Below, piece by piece: positions 33,430 through 41,948 of a stretch of 64,000 bases of DNA; positions within the stretch are counted from its first letter, which is position 1; the number at the start of each line of letters is the position of its first letter. The DNA is from Lachnospiraceae bacterium (GTDB lineage: Bacteria > Bacillota > Clostridia > Lachnospirales > Lachnospiraceae), in the NCBI GenBank assembly GCA_024403455.1, contig JAKSRR010000012.1, positions 21,997 to 85,996 of the forward strand, given 5' to 3'. Under the pieces are notes generated by a model. The model made no database searches and was not told the DNA's origin. It saw only the letters and a program-made list of their open reading frames with translations. Position numbers and translations under genes: made by a program.

Positions 33430-34656
33430 ATGGCAAAAGAAAAAGTTGTACTTGCGTACTCTGGTGGTCTTGATACTACCGCAATCATTCCTTGGTTAAA
33501 GGAAACCTACGGTTATGACGTAGTATGTTGCTGCGTAGACGTAGGACAGGAAAGCGAATTGGAAGGACTTGACGAGAGAGCAAAGTATTCTGGCGCTGAG
33601 AAATTATATATTGAAGATGTTGTTGATGAACTTTGTGATGAATATATTATGCCTACCGTAAAGGCTGGTGCAGTATATGAGAATAAGTACTTACTTGGTA
33701 CTTCCTTTGCAAGACCCGTAATTGCAAAGAAACTTGTAGAAGTAGCTCGTAAGGAAGGTGCTGTTGCCATCTGCCATGGTGCAACTGGTAAGGGTAATGA
33801 TCAGCTTCGTTTTGAGCTTTCTATTAAGGCTCTTGCTCCAGACATCAAAGTAATCGCTACCTGGAGACAGCCTGAGTGGACCATGCAGTCTAGAGAAGAT
33901 GAGATTGATTTCTGCAAGGCACATGGAATTGATCTTCCTTTCGATACCGCACACTCTTACAGCCGAGATAGAAATATCTGGCATATCAGCCATGAAGGCT
34001 TAGAGTTAGAGAACCCTGCATGCGCACCGAATTATGATGACTTATTAGTTCTTTCTGTATCTCCTCAGAATGCACCTGATGAAGCAGAAGATGTAGAACT
34101 TGATTTTGAAGCCGGCGTACCTGTTGCATTAAATGGCAAGAGAATGAAGGTTTCTGATATCATCAGAGAATTAAATCGTCTTGGCGGCAAGCATGGTATC
34201 GGTATCATTGATATCGTAGAGAACCGTGTTGTAGGTATGAAGAGCCGTGGCGTATATGAAACTCCTGGTGGAACTATTCTTATGGAGGCTCATAAGCAGC
34301 TTGAGGAAATCTGCCTTGACAGAGAGACCCTTGGATACAAGAATATGATGGCTATTAAGTTCGCTGATCTTGTATATGAAGGAAAGTGGTTCACTCCTCT
34401 TCGTGAGAGCATGTCTGCTTTCGTAGATAAGACCCAGGAAACGGTAACTGGTAAGGTAAAGATGAAGCTTTATAAGGGCAACATTATTAAGCAGGGAACC
34501 ACCTCACCTTATTCTTTATATTCTGAGAGTCTTGCTTCCTTCACTACTGGTGACCTTTATGATCATCATGATGCATCTGGATTCATCACCCTCTTTGGTC
34601 TTCCCATGAAGGTTAGAGCAATGATGAAGCAGAACATTGAGACCAATAAGAAGTAA
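33430..34656 (+). CDS. argG: Argininosuccinate synthase
   Basis: A 408-residue cytoplasmic enzyme that joins citrulline and aspartate with ATP cleavage to AMP and PPi, the penultimate step of arginine synthesis. [14 protein letters not shown] at the N-terminus is the PP-loop. [15 protein letters not shown] (about 116) and the conserved block with [13 protein letters not shown] (about 358) bind substrates. Length is typical (about 400). The ATG at 33430 follows AGGAGG by 5 bases; a 17-codon upstream extension lacks support. No argH is adjacent. A terminator follows. Confidence 0.95.
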   Translation: MAKEKVVLAYSGGLDTTAIIPWLKETYGYDVVCCCVDVGQESELEGLDERAKYSGAEKLYIEDVVDELCDEYIMPTVKAGAVYENKYLLGTSFARPVIAKKLVEVARKEGAVAICHGATGKGNDQLRFELSIKALAPDIKVIATWRQPEWTMQSREDEIDFCKAHGIDLPFDTAHSYSRDRNIWHISHEGLELENPACAPNYDDLLVLSVSPQNAPDEAEDVELDFEAGVPVALNGKRMKVSDIIRELNRLGGKHGIGIIDIVENRVVGMKSRGVYETPGGTILMEAHKQLEEICLDRETLGYKNMMAIKFADLVYEGKWFTPLRESMSAFVDKTQETVTGKVKMKLYKGNIIKQGTTSPYSLYSESLASFTTGDLYDHHDASGFITLFGLPMKVRAMMKQNIETNKK

Positions 34657-34725
34657 TGTAAGCGGCTGTCGTCACTTTGAGACATGGGAAATTCCCGCAG
34701 TAATGACCGATTGATAAAAACAGAC

Positions 34726-34760
34726 AAGGAGCAATCATTTAATGTGGTTGCTCCTTTTTT
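34726..34760 (+). terminator. Rho-independent terminator after argG
   Basis: AAGGAGCAA (34726-34734) pairs with TTGCTCCTT (34748-34756), with a 13-base loop and a continuing T run. Confidence 0.85.
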
Positions 34761-34866
34761 ATATTGGACGGCGGGAAAGAGGATGCAGCGACGCAATGAT
34801 ATTGCATAACACTAAATGTATAATATTTAATGAAATAATGTTATACTGATAAAAGAGGTGAAATGT

Positions 34867-35616
34867 ATGTTTTCGGAAATTATAACGAATGATTACAAAA
34901 TGCAATTATCTGGAACCAGTGAAGGGAGCCAGGACAAGTATTATAAAGATGGCTACTGGTATAAAGAAAATAAACATGGCGATGAGGCGATGGCGGAATA
35001 CCTTTCATCTAAATTATTAACGTACTCTTCTTTGCAGGCGTCGGAGTATATTCTGTATGAAATGGGGACGATTAATGGAAAGAAAGGATGTAGAAGCAGA
35101 CATTTTCTGGCAGAAGATGAGGAATTAGTTACATTTTATAGATTATATTTTAATGAAACGGGAGAAGATCTTTCGAAGAAATACACGAGATACGGAACGG
35201 CAGAAGAACGCATAGCTTTCACTATAGATGAAATGAAAAGAATTGCGGGGGTGGATGTTTGTGACTATTTGCGAAAGGTAATTACATTAGATCGAATTAT
35301 TCTAAATGAAGATAGACATGTGAATAACCTGGCACTTATATATGGAGGGAAAGGTTTTCGACCGGCTCCTATTTTTGATAATGGAATCTCCTTGCTTACA
35401 GCAAATCGAAGTGTTTCTCAGCAGATGTCAATGGAAGAAAATGTAAGGAAAGTTATAGCGAGGCCATTTTCGGGTGATTTTGAGAAGGCGTATTCCTGCT
35501 TGGGAAAAGGATTCGATTTGAATATAGAAGAGGCAGTGAAATGGCTGCTAACGGAAGAGGCGTCTTTTGAACAAAAGGTTTTATTGCATCAGTTAGAACA
35601 TCTGGAGGGGATATGA
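34867..35616 (+). CDS. HipA/CtkA-like kinase domain protein
   Basis: 249 residues resembling the kinase lobe of HipA-type Ser/Thr kinases. The catalytic loop LDRIILNEDRHVNNLALI (about 138-155) has the D-R-H-x-x-N pattern, and APIFDNGISLL (about 168-178) matches the metal-binding DFD-like segment. An N-terminal YKDGYWYKENKHGDEAMAEY tract would form the nucleotide-binding strand. Full HipA is about 430 residues, so this is a compact form lacking the N-subdomain, closer to CtkA-like kinases. ATG at 34867 follows AGAGGTG. The stop overlaps the next ATG. A toxin or regulatory kinase is inferred; targets unknown. Confidence 0.7.
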   Translation: MFSEIITNDYKMQLSGTSEGSQDKYYKDGYWYKENKHGDEAMAEYLSSKLLTYSSLQASEYILYEMGTINGKKGCRSRHFLAEDEELVTFYRLYFNETGEDLSKKYTRYGTAEERIAFTIDEMKRIAGVDVCDYLRKVITLDRIILNEDRHVNNLALIYGGKGFRPAPIFDNGISLLTANRSVSQQMSMEENVRKVIARPFSGDFEKAYSCLGKGFDLNIEEAVKWLLTEEASFEQKVLLHQLEHLEGI

Positions 35617-36311
35617 TGGAAAACTGTCGAGAACTTTACTATTATTATTTAATGAAAAAATCAGAAGTGGAACAAAGGCTTCAAGAGATCGAAATAGAAC
35701 TGCAGGAACTAGGTGTGCAAGTGACGTATACCAATATATTTATAAAGAAAATTCAAGGAAGACTGTACTATTATGGGCAGTGGTATGAAGGGAACAACTT
35801 GATGAATAAGTCGTTAGGACGAGTAAGTCCTGGCAGTATAGCAGAGATAGAAGCAAAAATCGAGCGATATAAGGAACTGAAGGAGAAGAAGAAAGAAAAA
35901 GAAGAAATGCTTTCTTTCGTTACCAAGAGCCTAAACCGGTTGAAACGTCAGAAAGAGAAAGACAAACAGTCAGAGGAAAACTATACTTTTGAAGTGTATT
36001 GGAAAAATGAAATTGCTTCTAGGGTATATGTGAGAGGGGAAGAAATAAGAGTCACAAGGTTAATTAAACATCCCGTAAAACAAATTTTTGCGAAGGATAA
36101 GATGACCAGACATCAGCTCAATACAATTTTCCTTTCGCGTTGTTGGGATCCTGACAGGCAGGATAGCGATTTGTTGCTGAAGGGATTGGAACTGGAGACA
36201 TTTAATCCTAGGGAAATTGTAAAAAAGACCCATGGTGTTATGTATAATGACTTCATTTGGTTTCGTTTTCCAGGGGAGAACTTGCGGGCGGAAGATGTAC
36301 TTTGCCGTTAG
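35616..36311 (+). CDS. Coiled-coil partner of the HipA-like kinase, function unknown
   Basis: 231 residues, ATG at 35616 overlapping the kinase stop (TGATG), with GGAGGGG 6 bases upstream. Residues 10-35 and 85-130 are charged heptad-like coiled coils. An aromatic tract RLYYYGQWYEGNN (about 51-63) lies between them. The C-terminal third (about 130-230) has a conserved-looking THGVMYNDFIWFRFPGENL ending. No family is recognised. Strict translational coupling suggests a complex with the kinase, possibly an inhibitor, substrate or adaptor. The kinase and this gene form an isolated two-gene operon. Confidence 0.6.
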   Translation: MENCRELYYYYLMKKSEVEQRLQEIEIELQELGVQVTYTNIFIKKIQGRLYYYGQWYEGNNLMNKSLGRVSPGSIAEIEAKIERYKELKEKKKEKEEMLSFVTKSLNRLKRQKEKDKQSEENYTFEVYWKNEIASRVYVRGEEIRVTRLIKHPVKQIFAKDKMTRHQLNTIFLSRCWDPDRQDSDLLLKGLELETFNPREIVKKTHGVMYNDFIWFRFPGENLRAEDVLCR

Positions 36312-36391
36312 GAAGTGTTGTTTGCTAAGGAAAATAGAATAAGTGTGCTAGAATAGAGACGAACTTATTAGTATGACTAGGAGATAATAAA

Positions 36392-36517
36392 ATGTTCTGT
36401 AAATCTTGTGGGGCGCTCATCGACCCTGATTCAAAATTTTGTGATAAGTGTGGAGAAACTGTTTCGGAAGAAAAGAGTACAAAAGCTGCTAAACCCAAGG
36501 GGGGAAGGAAAGAATAA
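36392..36517 (+). CDS. Zinc-ribbon fragment, probable N-terminus of the following FecR/DUF6273 protein
   Basis: A 41-residue frame starting MFCKSCGALIDPDSKFCDKC, a CxxC-x10-CxxC zinc ribbon, then a Lys-rich linker and stop. AGGAGA lies 11 bases upstream. Zinc ribbon-linker-membrane helix-extracellular domain is a very common single-protein layout in Firmicutes, and the missing helix begins immediately downstream in another frame. The shift coincides with a run of six G at 36499-36504; with five G the two frames join as one protein of about 608 residues. A sequencing error, a real mutation or slippage are all possible. Confidence 0.7.
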   Translation: MFCKSCGALIDPDSKFCDKCGETVSEEKSTKAAKPKGGRKE

Positions 36518-36521
36518 GAAA

Positions 36522-38228
36522 ATGCTTCCAGTAATCATAGGGATAGTAGCAGTTGTTATCGTGGCTGTTGTTTTGATTGTTGTTCTTAATCGAAAAGAGT
36601 CTTTCAGAAATGTACTTGTAAATGATCATGCAGGAACCGTGTCTCTTGAAAGAAAAGAAAGCAGTATGGAGATTGCGAAAGATATGCGGCTAATCCCTAA
36701 GGATTTTGTTTCTGTAGAAGACGCCTCTTCTTTGGATTTGCTTGTGGATGATGATAAGCATATTGCAGTGCGGAGTAATACAGAGTTTACAGTGGATGCT
36801 ACGGGAAATCCAGAAAAGGGATTGGTAACAATCAATATAACCAGTGGAAAAACCTACATTAAAATTGATCATCCTTTAAATGAAAAAGATGGTTTTCAGG
36901 TAACAACTCCAAATGCAACCATTAGCGTGCGAGGAACGATCTTTACAGTAGACTATGATCCTGCCAGAGGCCTTACTCGTGTGGAATGCGTGGAAGGCAA
37001 GGTAAATGTTGCAGCACTTAGCGGTGATGAGATAGATCTTGTTGCCGGGGAGAGCGCAGAAGTGGTGGATGTCATTACGGTTGGAACGATTCAACAGAAT
37101 GAGATGGATGCTATTGTGCATGTGTTTGAAGGCGGTGATGGCAGCGTGATTATTGAAGAGGAAGCGGAGGAGACCGCAGCTCCCTTCGATGATGGTTTGG
37201 GCGATGTAGCTGATGATGGTGAAGCTACGATCTTCGAGGCTGTTGTGCTTCGAGAGTCAGATAGTGATATTGCCAATGCGAATGTGGGGGATATCGTTTT
37301 CTATGGTGAATACAATGAAATGCCTCTTGCATGGGATGTACTTTCTATGGAGGATGGGGAAGCGTATTTAATCTGTTCAAACACCATGCCGCCCAGAGTA
37401 TTTGATCAGCCGGGAGCAGATTATAAGACGGCAGTTCCTGTGAGTTATGAGGATAGTGCATTAAGAGACTATTTGATTAATGAACTGCAGTACGAGATAT
37501 TTACGGAGGATGAACTTCTGCTTCTTAGTGACAGGCCGCTAGAAATGAACTCTGCGGAAGAATACTATCGTTCCCTAAATATTGATAATGATTATTATAA
37601 ACTATCGCCAGCATCGGGGGAAATAAGAGATAAGATTTTCCTGCCTAGCGTATATGAATTGTTGGTGTATTATGATGCGTACCCCGCAGAAGGACTTACC
37701 TATGTTTACGATGCAGCAACAACACCAATGAACGGTGGGAAGGTAGGCTGTTGGTGGCTTCGAACGGGCGGGTTCCAGTATGGGAATCGACAGATGTGCG
37801 TATATAATGATTGGATTGATGGTGGGGGAATGGTATATTCTGTGGACTGGATAGAAGTTCGCCCAGCTATTAGAGTAAGATATGACGTTTCCAAGCGCAC
37901 TGTGTCATCTACACCGGAAAATACAGAAGCAGAAACCTACAGCGTCATGGATTTAAGCGGATGGTATTACACGGACGAAGATTTGGCAATAAGCGACCAG
38001 CTGGAAATTGTTCCAAAGGGCGATGGAACATTTAGCATCAGTCTGTATATCTGGAGACAGGACAATTTTGAAAACCAGACAGGTATAGTAGATGAAAATG
38101 GAAACATTATCTTCTCTGGGGCGCCTAGTGGAATTATATCGATTGACAGAGGAAAGCTTAAAGTGGAACTGACCTCGACGAAGGGATACCTCAAAGAAGG
38201 AATGGTGCGTTATTTCATGCTGCCGTAG
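36522..38228 (+). CDS. FecR-domain and DUF6273 surface protein
   Basis: 568 residues from ATG 36522. A single membrane helix at residues 2-24 anchors an extracellular part. Residues 40-190 carry a FecR-like beta domain (FTVDATGNPEKGLVTINITS, ISVRGTIFTVDYDPARGLTR). An acidic Ala/Glu linker (about 215-255) follows. Residues 260-460 match DUF6273 (MPLAWDVLSMEDGEAYLICS, SALRDYLINELQYEIFTEDE, KIFLPSVYELL, GCWWLRTGG). Residues 480-568 are a further beta-rich tail. A preceding zinc ribbon in another frame is probably its true N-terminus. A role in sensing or surface structure is inferred; no enzyme motif is seen. Bidirectional terminator downstream. Confidence 0.72.
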   Translation: MLPVIIGIVAVVIVAVVLIVVLNRKESFRNVLVNDHAGTVSLERKESSMEIAKDMRLIPKDFVSVEDASSLDLLVDDDKHIAVRSNTEFTVDATGNPEKGLVTINITSGKTYIKIDHPLNEKDGFQVTTPNATISVRGTIFTVDYDPARGLTRVECVEGKVNVAALSGDEIDLVAGESAEVVDVITVGTIQQNEMDAIVHVFEGGDGSVIIEEEAEETAAPFDDGLGDVADDGEATIFEAVVLRESDSDIANANVGDIVFYGEYNEMPLAWDVLSMEDGEAYLICSNTMPPRVFDQPGADYKTAVPVSYEDSALRDYLINELQYEIFTEDELLLLSDRPLEMNSAEEYYRSLNIDNDYYKLSPASGEIRDKIFLPSVYELLVYYDAYPAEGLTYVYDAATTPMNGGKVGCWWLRTGGFQYGNRQMCVYNDWIDGGGMVYSVDWIEVRPAIRVRYDVSKRTVSSTPENTEAETYSVMDLSGWYYTDEDLAISDQLEIVPKGDGTFSISLYIWRQDNFENQTGIVDENGNIIFSGAPSGIISIDRGKLKVELTSTKGYLKEGMVRYFMLP

Positions 38229-38318
38229 GATGCGTTGCTATGGAGAATTAAGCGGGTTCTTGGATTGTATGGATATCGGGATAGCGTGCTGATTATTATG
38301 ATGTGGAATAGGTGATGA

Positions 38319-38360
38319 AAAAATGTCCAAATCTCTAAAAAAGGGGATTTGGACATTTTT
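38319..38360. terminator. Bidirectional terminator
   Basis: AAAAATGTCCAAATC (38319-38333) pairs perfectly with GATTTGGACATTTTT (38346-38360), giving T tracts on both strands. It serves the convergent FecR and methyltransferase genes. Confidence 0.85.
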
Positions 38361-38379
38361 AATGACATAAAGTGATATT

Positions 38380-39255
38380 TTATATTTCCCATCTTCCGCT
38401 GGCACCGCAGGGAAGAACGTAATCGGAGTCTTTTACAGGAAGACCGATTTCTTCGCTGTGAACATGACCACCATGTTTTTCTTCGACCGCTTTCTTAATC
38501 ATATAAGTAAGAACACCGGGTTGTAGTCCTGTGGTGTAGGAATTGACCAGGAAGAACAGTGGATTATCGCTTAATAGCTCAGCGGCGGAAGAGATGAGGG
38601 GGAAGACACAGTCTTCTAGCTTCCAAATCTCGCCTTTGGGACCTCTTCCATAGGAGGGCGGATCCATGATGATGCCGTCATAGTGGTTGCCTCGGCGAAT
38701 TTCACGATCAATAAACTTTTGGCAGTCATCCACGAGCCAACGGCAACTGGTTTCGGGAAGCCCGGAGCTGATAGCATTTTCTTTGGCCCACTGAACCATG
38801 CCTTTGGAAGCATCCACGTGGGTGACATGTGCACCCGCAGCCGCAGCGGCCAGGGTTGCCCCTCCAGTGTAGGCGAAGAGGTTGAGAACTTTCACATCAG
38901 TTCTGCCAGAATTTTTAATCTTTGTATAAAACCAGTCCCAGTTGGTTGCCTGTTCGGGAAAAAGACCAGTGTGTTTAAAGGAAAATGGCTTTAAATGGAA
39001 GGTAAGGGTATCGCCAGGGAGATCATAATGTATGGTCCATTCCTTGGGAAGGTCACGAAACTCCCATTCGCCGCCCCCTTTGCTGGAGCGATGATAATGT
39101 CCATTCCATTTTCTCCAGCCGGGATGTTCCTTCGGTGTATTCCAGATAACCTGAGGGTCAGGACGAAGCAGGGTGTATTTTCCCCAGTTTTCGAGTTTTT
39201 CTCCCTCAGAAGTATCTAATATTTCATAGTCTTTCCAGTTGTTAGCGACCCACAT
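38380..39255 (-). CDS. Class I SAM-dependent methyltransferase, RlmI/RlmK-like
   Basis: 291 residues. The C-terminal two thirds is a Rossmann methyltransferase of the YccW/RlmI group. VLNLFAYTGGATLAAAAAGA (about 123-142) is motif I. THVDASKGMVQWAKEN follows as motif II, and IIMDPPSYGRGPKGEIWKLE (about 194) holds the DPPS motif that faces the target base. RlmI-type enzymes methylate C5 of cytosine in 23S rRNA; target assignment here is by family only. The N-terminal PUA domain typical of RlmI is absent and a 90-residue beta-rich region stands in its place. The Shine-Dalgarno is weak (GAAAGAG). Confidence 0.82.
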   Translation of the reverse strand: MWVANNWKDYEILDTSEGEKLENWGKYTLLRPDPQVIWNTPKEHPGWRKWNGHYHRSSKGGGEWEFRDLPKEWTIHYDLPGDTLTFHLKPFSFKHTGLFPEQATNWDWFYTKIKNSGRTDVKVLNLFAYTGGATLAAAAAGAHVTHVDASKGMVQWAKENAISSGLPETSCRWLVDDCQKFIDREIRRGNHYDGIIMDPPSYGRGPKGEIWKLEDCVFPLISSAAELLSDNPLFFLVNSYTTGLQPGVLTYMIKKAVEEKHGGHVHSEEIGLPVKDSDYVLPCGASGRWEI

Positions 39256-39530
39256 ATCTTTTCTCTTTCTATAAATAATATATCTTTATAATAATGTATT
39301 GCGTTATCTGTTTCTGCGGGGAATCTTTGCCCTATCCAAATATCCAATAGCAGTTTCTTCTATATATAATACATTATGTCAACCGCTCTTGCATATCCGT
39401 CTACATTATAATATAATCCCTTTACTAGCACAAATACCCAAGAATTTGTGCTGCTATGTCTATATTTTGTGGATTTCGCTGTTTCGCCGAAATTTAGTGA
39501 AAAATTTTGTCAAAAATTTCAAAAAAGTTC
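39256..39530. other. AT-rich intergenic region without a gene
   Basis: No coding frame of quality, RNA gene or clear hairpin was seen. It separates the minus-strand methyltransferase from the ribosomal operon and must contain the methyltransferase promoter, which I could not place. Confidence 0.6.
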
Positions 39531-39558
39531 TTGCATTATAAAAATCCCGTGATATAAT
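39530..39558 (+). promoter_or_regulatory. Promoter of the S10 ribosomal operon
   Basis: TTGCAT (39531-39536) and TATAAT (39553-39558) are 16 bases apart (17 if CTTGCA is taken). It sits downstream of an A/T-rich tract that could act as an UP element. Expected start is near 39565, giving a leader of about 260 bases. Confidence 0.7.
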
Positions 39559-39564
39559 GGCTAT

Positions 39565-39824
39565 TGCTGTGGCATGATAGCGATGAAGCGTGAGGTTGCT
39601 ATGAGTGCGAAAGTGCTTATAGGTTTTCCGTGGAGCGAATGTCAATGCGGAGTCTGTGATCCGCAAATAACTTGACGACAAGTCACTGTACGAACCGTCT
39701 GCATGAGGCAGAAACGACGTGTAAAACTAAATGTGAGTTTAGGACACACACGGGTAAGTGTACAGTCACCAGCTTGTCGTACTTAGAGAAAAATTAAAAG
39801 TACGAAAAGGAGGCGACTTTTTTT
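39565..39824 (+). promoter_or_regulatory. Structured leader of the S10 operon
   Basis: The 260-base leader contains ordered pairings. GCTAT-TGC/GCA-ATAGC lies near 39560-39581. There is a CTAT..ATAG hairpin with a GAAA loop, and TGCGGA/TCCGCA at about 39645-39664. A large closed domain has ACGACAAG (39675-39682) pairing with CTTGTCGT (39773-39780), then ACTGTAC (39685-39691) with GTACAGT (39760-39766). Inside are CTGC/GCAG, CTAAA/TTTAG (39727-39731, 39738-39742) and ACAC/GTGT hairpins. ACTTG/CAAGT at 39670-39683 competes with the closing helix. Autoregulation by a ribosomal protein is inferred. Confidence 0.6.
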
Positions 39825-40139
39825 ATGGCAAATCAGGCAAGAATGAGAGTCACATTAAAAGCGTATGATCATCAGTTAATTGATGCATCAGCAAAGAAGA
39901 TTATCGAAACAGTTAAGAAGAACGGTGGAGAGGTTTCCGGACCAGTTCCCCTGCCTACTAAGAAAGAGGTAGTAACCATTCTTCGTGCAGTACACAAGTA
40001 CAAGGATTCCAGAGAACAGTTCGAGCAGAGAACTCACAAGAGACTCATCGATATCATGAATCCTTCCCAGAAGGTTGTTGAATCCCTTCAGAAGATGGAT
40101 ATGCCTGCTGGTGTAAGTTTCGATGTAAAGATGAAATAA
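39825..40139 (+). CDS. rpsJ: 30S ribosomal protein S10
   Basis: 104 residues, the usual bacterial length. It binds the 3-prime domain of 16S rRNA in the 30S head and also acts as NusE in antitermination. The [17 protein letters not shown] start and the [21 protein letters not shown] loop are diagnostic. AAAGGAGG lies 11 bases upstream. First gene of the S10-spc cluster, behind a long structured leader. No rpsL, rpsG, fusA or tuf genes precede it in the window. Confidence 0.97.
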   Translation: MANQARMRVTLKAYDHQLIDASAKKIIETVKKNGGEVSGPVPLPTKKEVVTILRAVHKYKDSREQFEQRTHKRLIDIMNPSQKVVESLQKMDMPAGVSFDVKMK

Positions 40140-40163
40140 TTGTTTTAAGAAAGAAAAAAGCCT

Positions 40164-40240
40164 CTACTAACTTTATGTATAGCCCCAAGGGGTACGGGAA
40201 ACACAGAACCCAGTAGCGAAAGCCTATACCGCTTTAGTAG
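40164..40240 (+). promoter_or_regulatory. Structured element before rplC
   Basis: The 118-base rpsJ-rplC gap folds as a closed multi-branch. CTACTAA (40164-40170) pairs with TTAGTAG (40234-40240), and GTATAG (40177-40182) with CTATAC (40224-40229). CCC-CAAG-GGG (40183-40192) and GGG/CCC (40196-40211) are internal hairpins. CCCAGTAGCG (40209-40218) resembles a conserved 23S rRNA domain I string as I remember it. It ends 7 bases before the rplC ribosome binding site, a position suited to translational control. Confidence 0.55.
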
Positions 40241-40257
40241 AAAATAAGGAGGAAAAA

Positions 40258-40941
40258 ATGAAGAAAGCAATTTTAGCTACTAAGATTGGTATGACCCAGA
40301 TCTTCGCAGAAGACGGCGCACTGATCCCCGTAACTGTATTACAGGCTGGTCCCTGCACAGTTACTCAGGTAAAGACTGTAGAGAATGATGGCTACAGCGC
40401 AGTACAGGTCGGCTTCGTTGACAAGAAGGAAAAGATTGTTAACAAGGACAAGGCTGGCAAGAAGGAAATCGTACATCGTCACGGTGTAAACAAGCCCCTC
40501 CAGGGACACTTCGCAAAAGCTGGCGTTTCCGCTAAGAGATATTTAAGAGAGTTCCGTTTTGAGAACGCAGAAGAGTATCAGTTAGCACAGGAAATCAAGG
40601 CAGATATCTTCGCAGAAGGCGATAAGATTGATGCAACTGCTACCTCTAAGGGTAAAGGTTTCCAGGGTGCTATCAAGCGTCACGGTCAGTCCAGAGGACC
40701 TATGGCACACGGTTCCAAGTATCACAGACATGCTGGTTCCAACGGTGCTTGCTCCTCCCCTTCCAGAGTATTCAAGGGAAAGAGAATGCCCGGACACATG
40801 GGTTGCGTAACTGTAACTGTAAAGAACCTTGAGGTTGTTCGTGTAGATGCTGACAAGAACTTAATTCTTGTTAAGGGTGCAGTACCTGGACCTAAGAAGG
40901 CACTTGTTACGATTAAAGAGACCACAAAGGCTGAAGCATAA
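40258..40941 (+). CDS. rplC: 50S ribosomal protein L3
   Basis: 227 residues, about 15-18 longer than the common bacterial form because of a slightly extended middle and tail. L3 binds near the 3-prime end of 23S rRNA and nucleates large-subunit assembly. [15 protein letters not shown] at the start and the [20 protein letters not shown] loop that reaches the peptidyl-transferase centre are clear. AAGGAGG precedes the ATG by 6 bases. It is separated from rpsJ by a structured 118-base gap, unusual inside this operon. Confidence 0.96.
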   Translation: MKKAILATKIGMTQIFAEDGALIPVTVLQAGPCTVTQVKTVENDGYSAVQVGFVDKKEKIVNKDKAGKKEIVHRHGVNKPLQGHFAKAGVSAKRYLREFRFENAEEYQLAQEIKADIFAEGDKIDATATSKGKGFQGAIKRHGQSRGPMAHGSKYHRHAGSNGACSSPSRVFKGKRMPGHMGCVTVTVKNLEVVRVDADKNLILVKGAVPGPKKALVTIKETTKAEA

Positions 40942-40967
40942 GAAAGTCGAAAGGAGGACAACTTATC

Positions 40968-41588
40968 ATGGCAACAGTTAATGTATTAAATATGGAAGGC
41001 AAGGAAGTTGGCACGATCGACTTAAGCGATGCAATCTTCGGTGTAGAAGTAAACGAGCACTTATTACATCTTGCAGTTGTGCAGCAGCTTGCTAACAATC
41101 GTCAGGGAACCCAGAAGGCAAAGACCCGTTCTGAAGTATCCGGTGGCGGAAGAAAGCCTTGGAAGCAGAAGGGAACCGGTCACGCAAGACAGGGTTCAAC
41201 CAGATCTCCTCAGTGGACTGGTGGTGGTGTAGTATTCGCTCCCGTTCCTAGAGATTATGAGACCAAGATGAACAAGAAGGAAAAGAGAGCAGCACTTAAG
41301 AGCGCTCTTACCGATAAGGTTCAGAACCAGAAACTCATCGTTCTTGATGAACTTAAGCTTGATGAAGTTAAGACTAAGAGAATGGCTGAGATTCTTAAGA
41401 ATATTAAGGCTGAGAAGGCTTTAGTAGTTACGGAAGATAAGGATCAGAATGTAATCCTTTCTACCAGAAACATTGCTGACGCTAAGAGCGCTATGACCGG
41501 CACCATGAACGTATATGATGTAATGAACGCTGGTACCGTAGTACTTACCAAGGCAGCGGTAGCAAAGATTGAGGAGGTATATGCATAA
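40968..41588 (+). CDS. rplD: 50S ribosomal protein L4
   Basis: 206 residues, typical. L4 binds domain I of 23S rRNA, lines the exit tunnel with its extended loop and, in some bacteria, represses its own operon. The loop [20 protein letters not shown] (about 57-76) and the core [11 protein letters not shown] are conserved. AAGGAGG lies 12 bases before the start. The stop overlaps the rplW ATG by one base. If the leader elements upstream are autoregulatory, L4 is the leading candidate effector by analogy with E. coli. Confidence 0.96.
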   Translation: MATVNVLNMEGKEVGTIDLSDAIFGVEVNEHLLHLAVVQQLANNRQGTQKAKTRSEVSGGGRKPWKQKGTGHARQGSTRSPQWTGGGVVFAPVPRDYETKMNKKEKRAALKSALTDKVQNQKLIVLDELKLDEVKTKRMAEILKNIKAEKALVVTEDKDQNVILSTRNIADAKSAMTGTMNVYDVMNAGTVVLTKAAVAKIEEVYA

Positions 41589-41887
41589 TGGCAGCAGTTG
41601 AATATTATGACGTAATTTTAAAGCCTCTTGTAACCGAGAAGAGCATGGATATTATGGCTGAGAAGAAGTACACATTCCTTGTACATACCGAAGCTAATAA
41701 GACCCAGATCAAAGAAGCAGTTGAGAAGATGTTCGATGGCGTTAAAGTAGCTAAGGTGAACACCGTTAACCAGGATGGCAAGACCAAGCGTCGTGGCCGT
41801 ATCGAAGGTAAGACTGCAGCAACCAAGAAAGCTATCGTACAGCTTACCGCTGATAGCAAAGACATTGAGATCTTCTCAGGTCTGTAA
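41588..41887 (+). CDS. rplW: 50S ribosomal protein L23
   Basis: 99 residues. L23 sits at the tunnel exit and docks trigger factor and the signal recognition particle. [21 protein letters not shown] near the N-terminus and [16 protein letters not shown] (about 57-72) are the family signature. Start overlaps the L4 stop (TAATG), with GAGGT inside the L4 end as ribosome binding site. 61 bases separate it from rplB. Confidence 0.96.
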   Translation: MAAVEYYDVILKPLVTEKSMDIMAEKKYTFLVHTEANKTQIKEAVEKMFDGVKVAKVNTVNQDGKTKRRGRIEGKTAATKKAIVQLTADSKDIEIFSGL

Positions 41888-41948
41888 AATCAGGTTGCAA
41901 CCATACACAAGTCAAGTGTGATAATAAACGTAAAAGGAGATAAAAGAC

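Noticed and set aside
36499-36505. Programmed -1 slippage at G-GGG-GGA
   Set aside because: The heptamer fits the -1 pattern, but the downstream frame lies in the +1 direction, so a -1 slip would not join the two frames.
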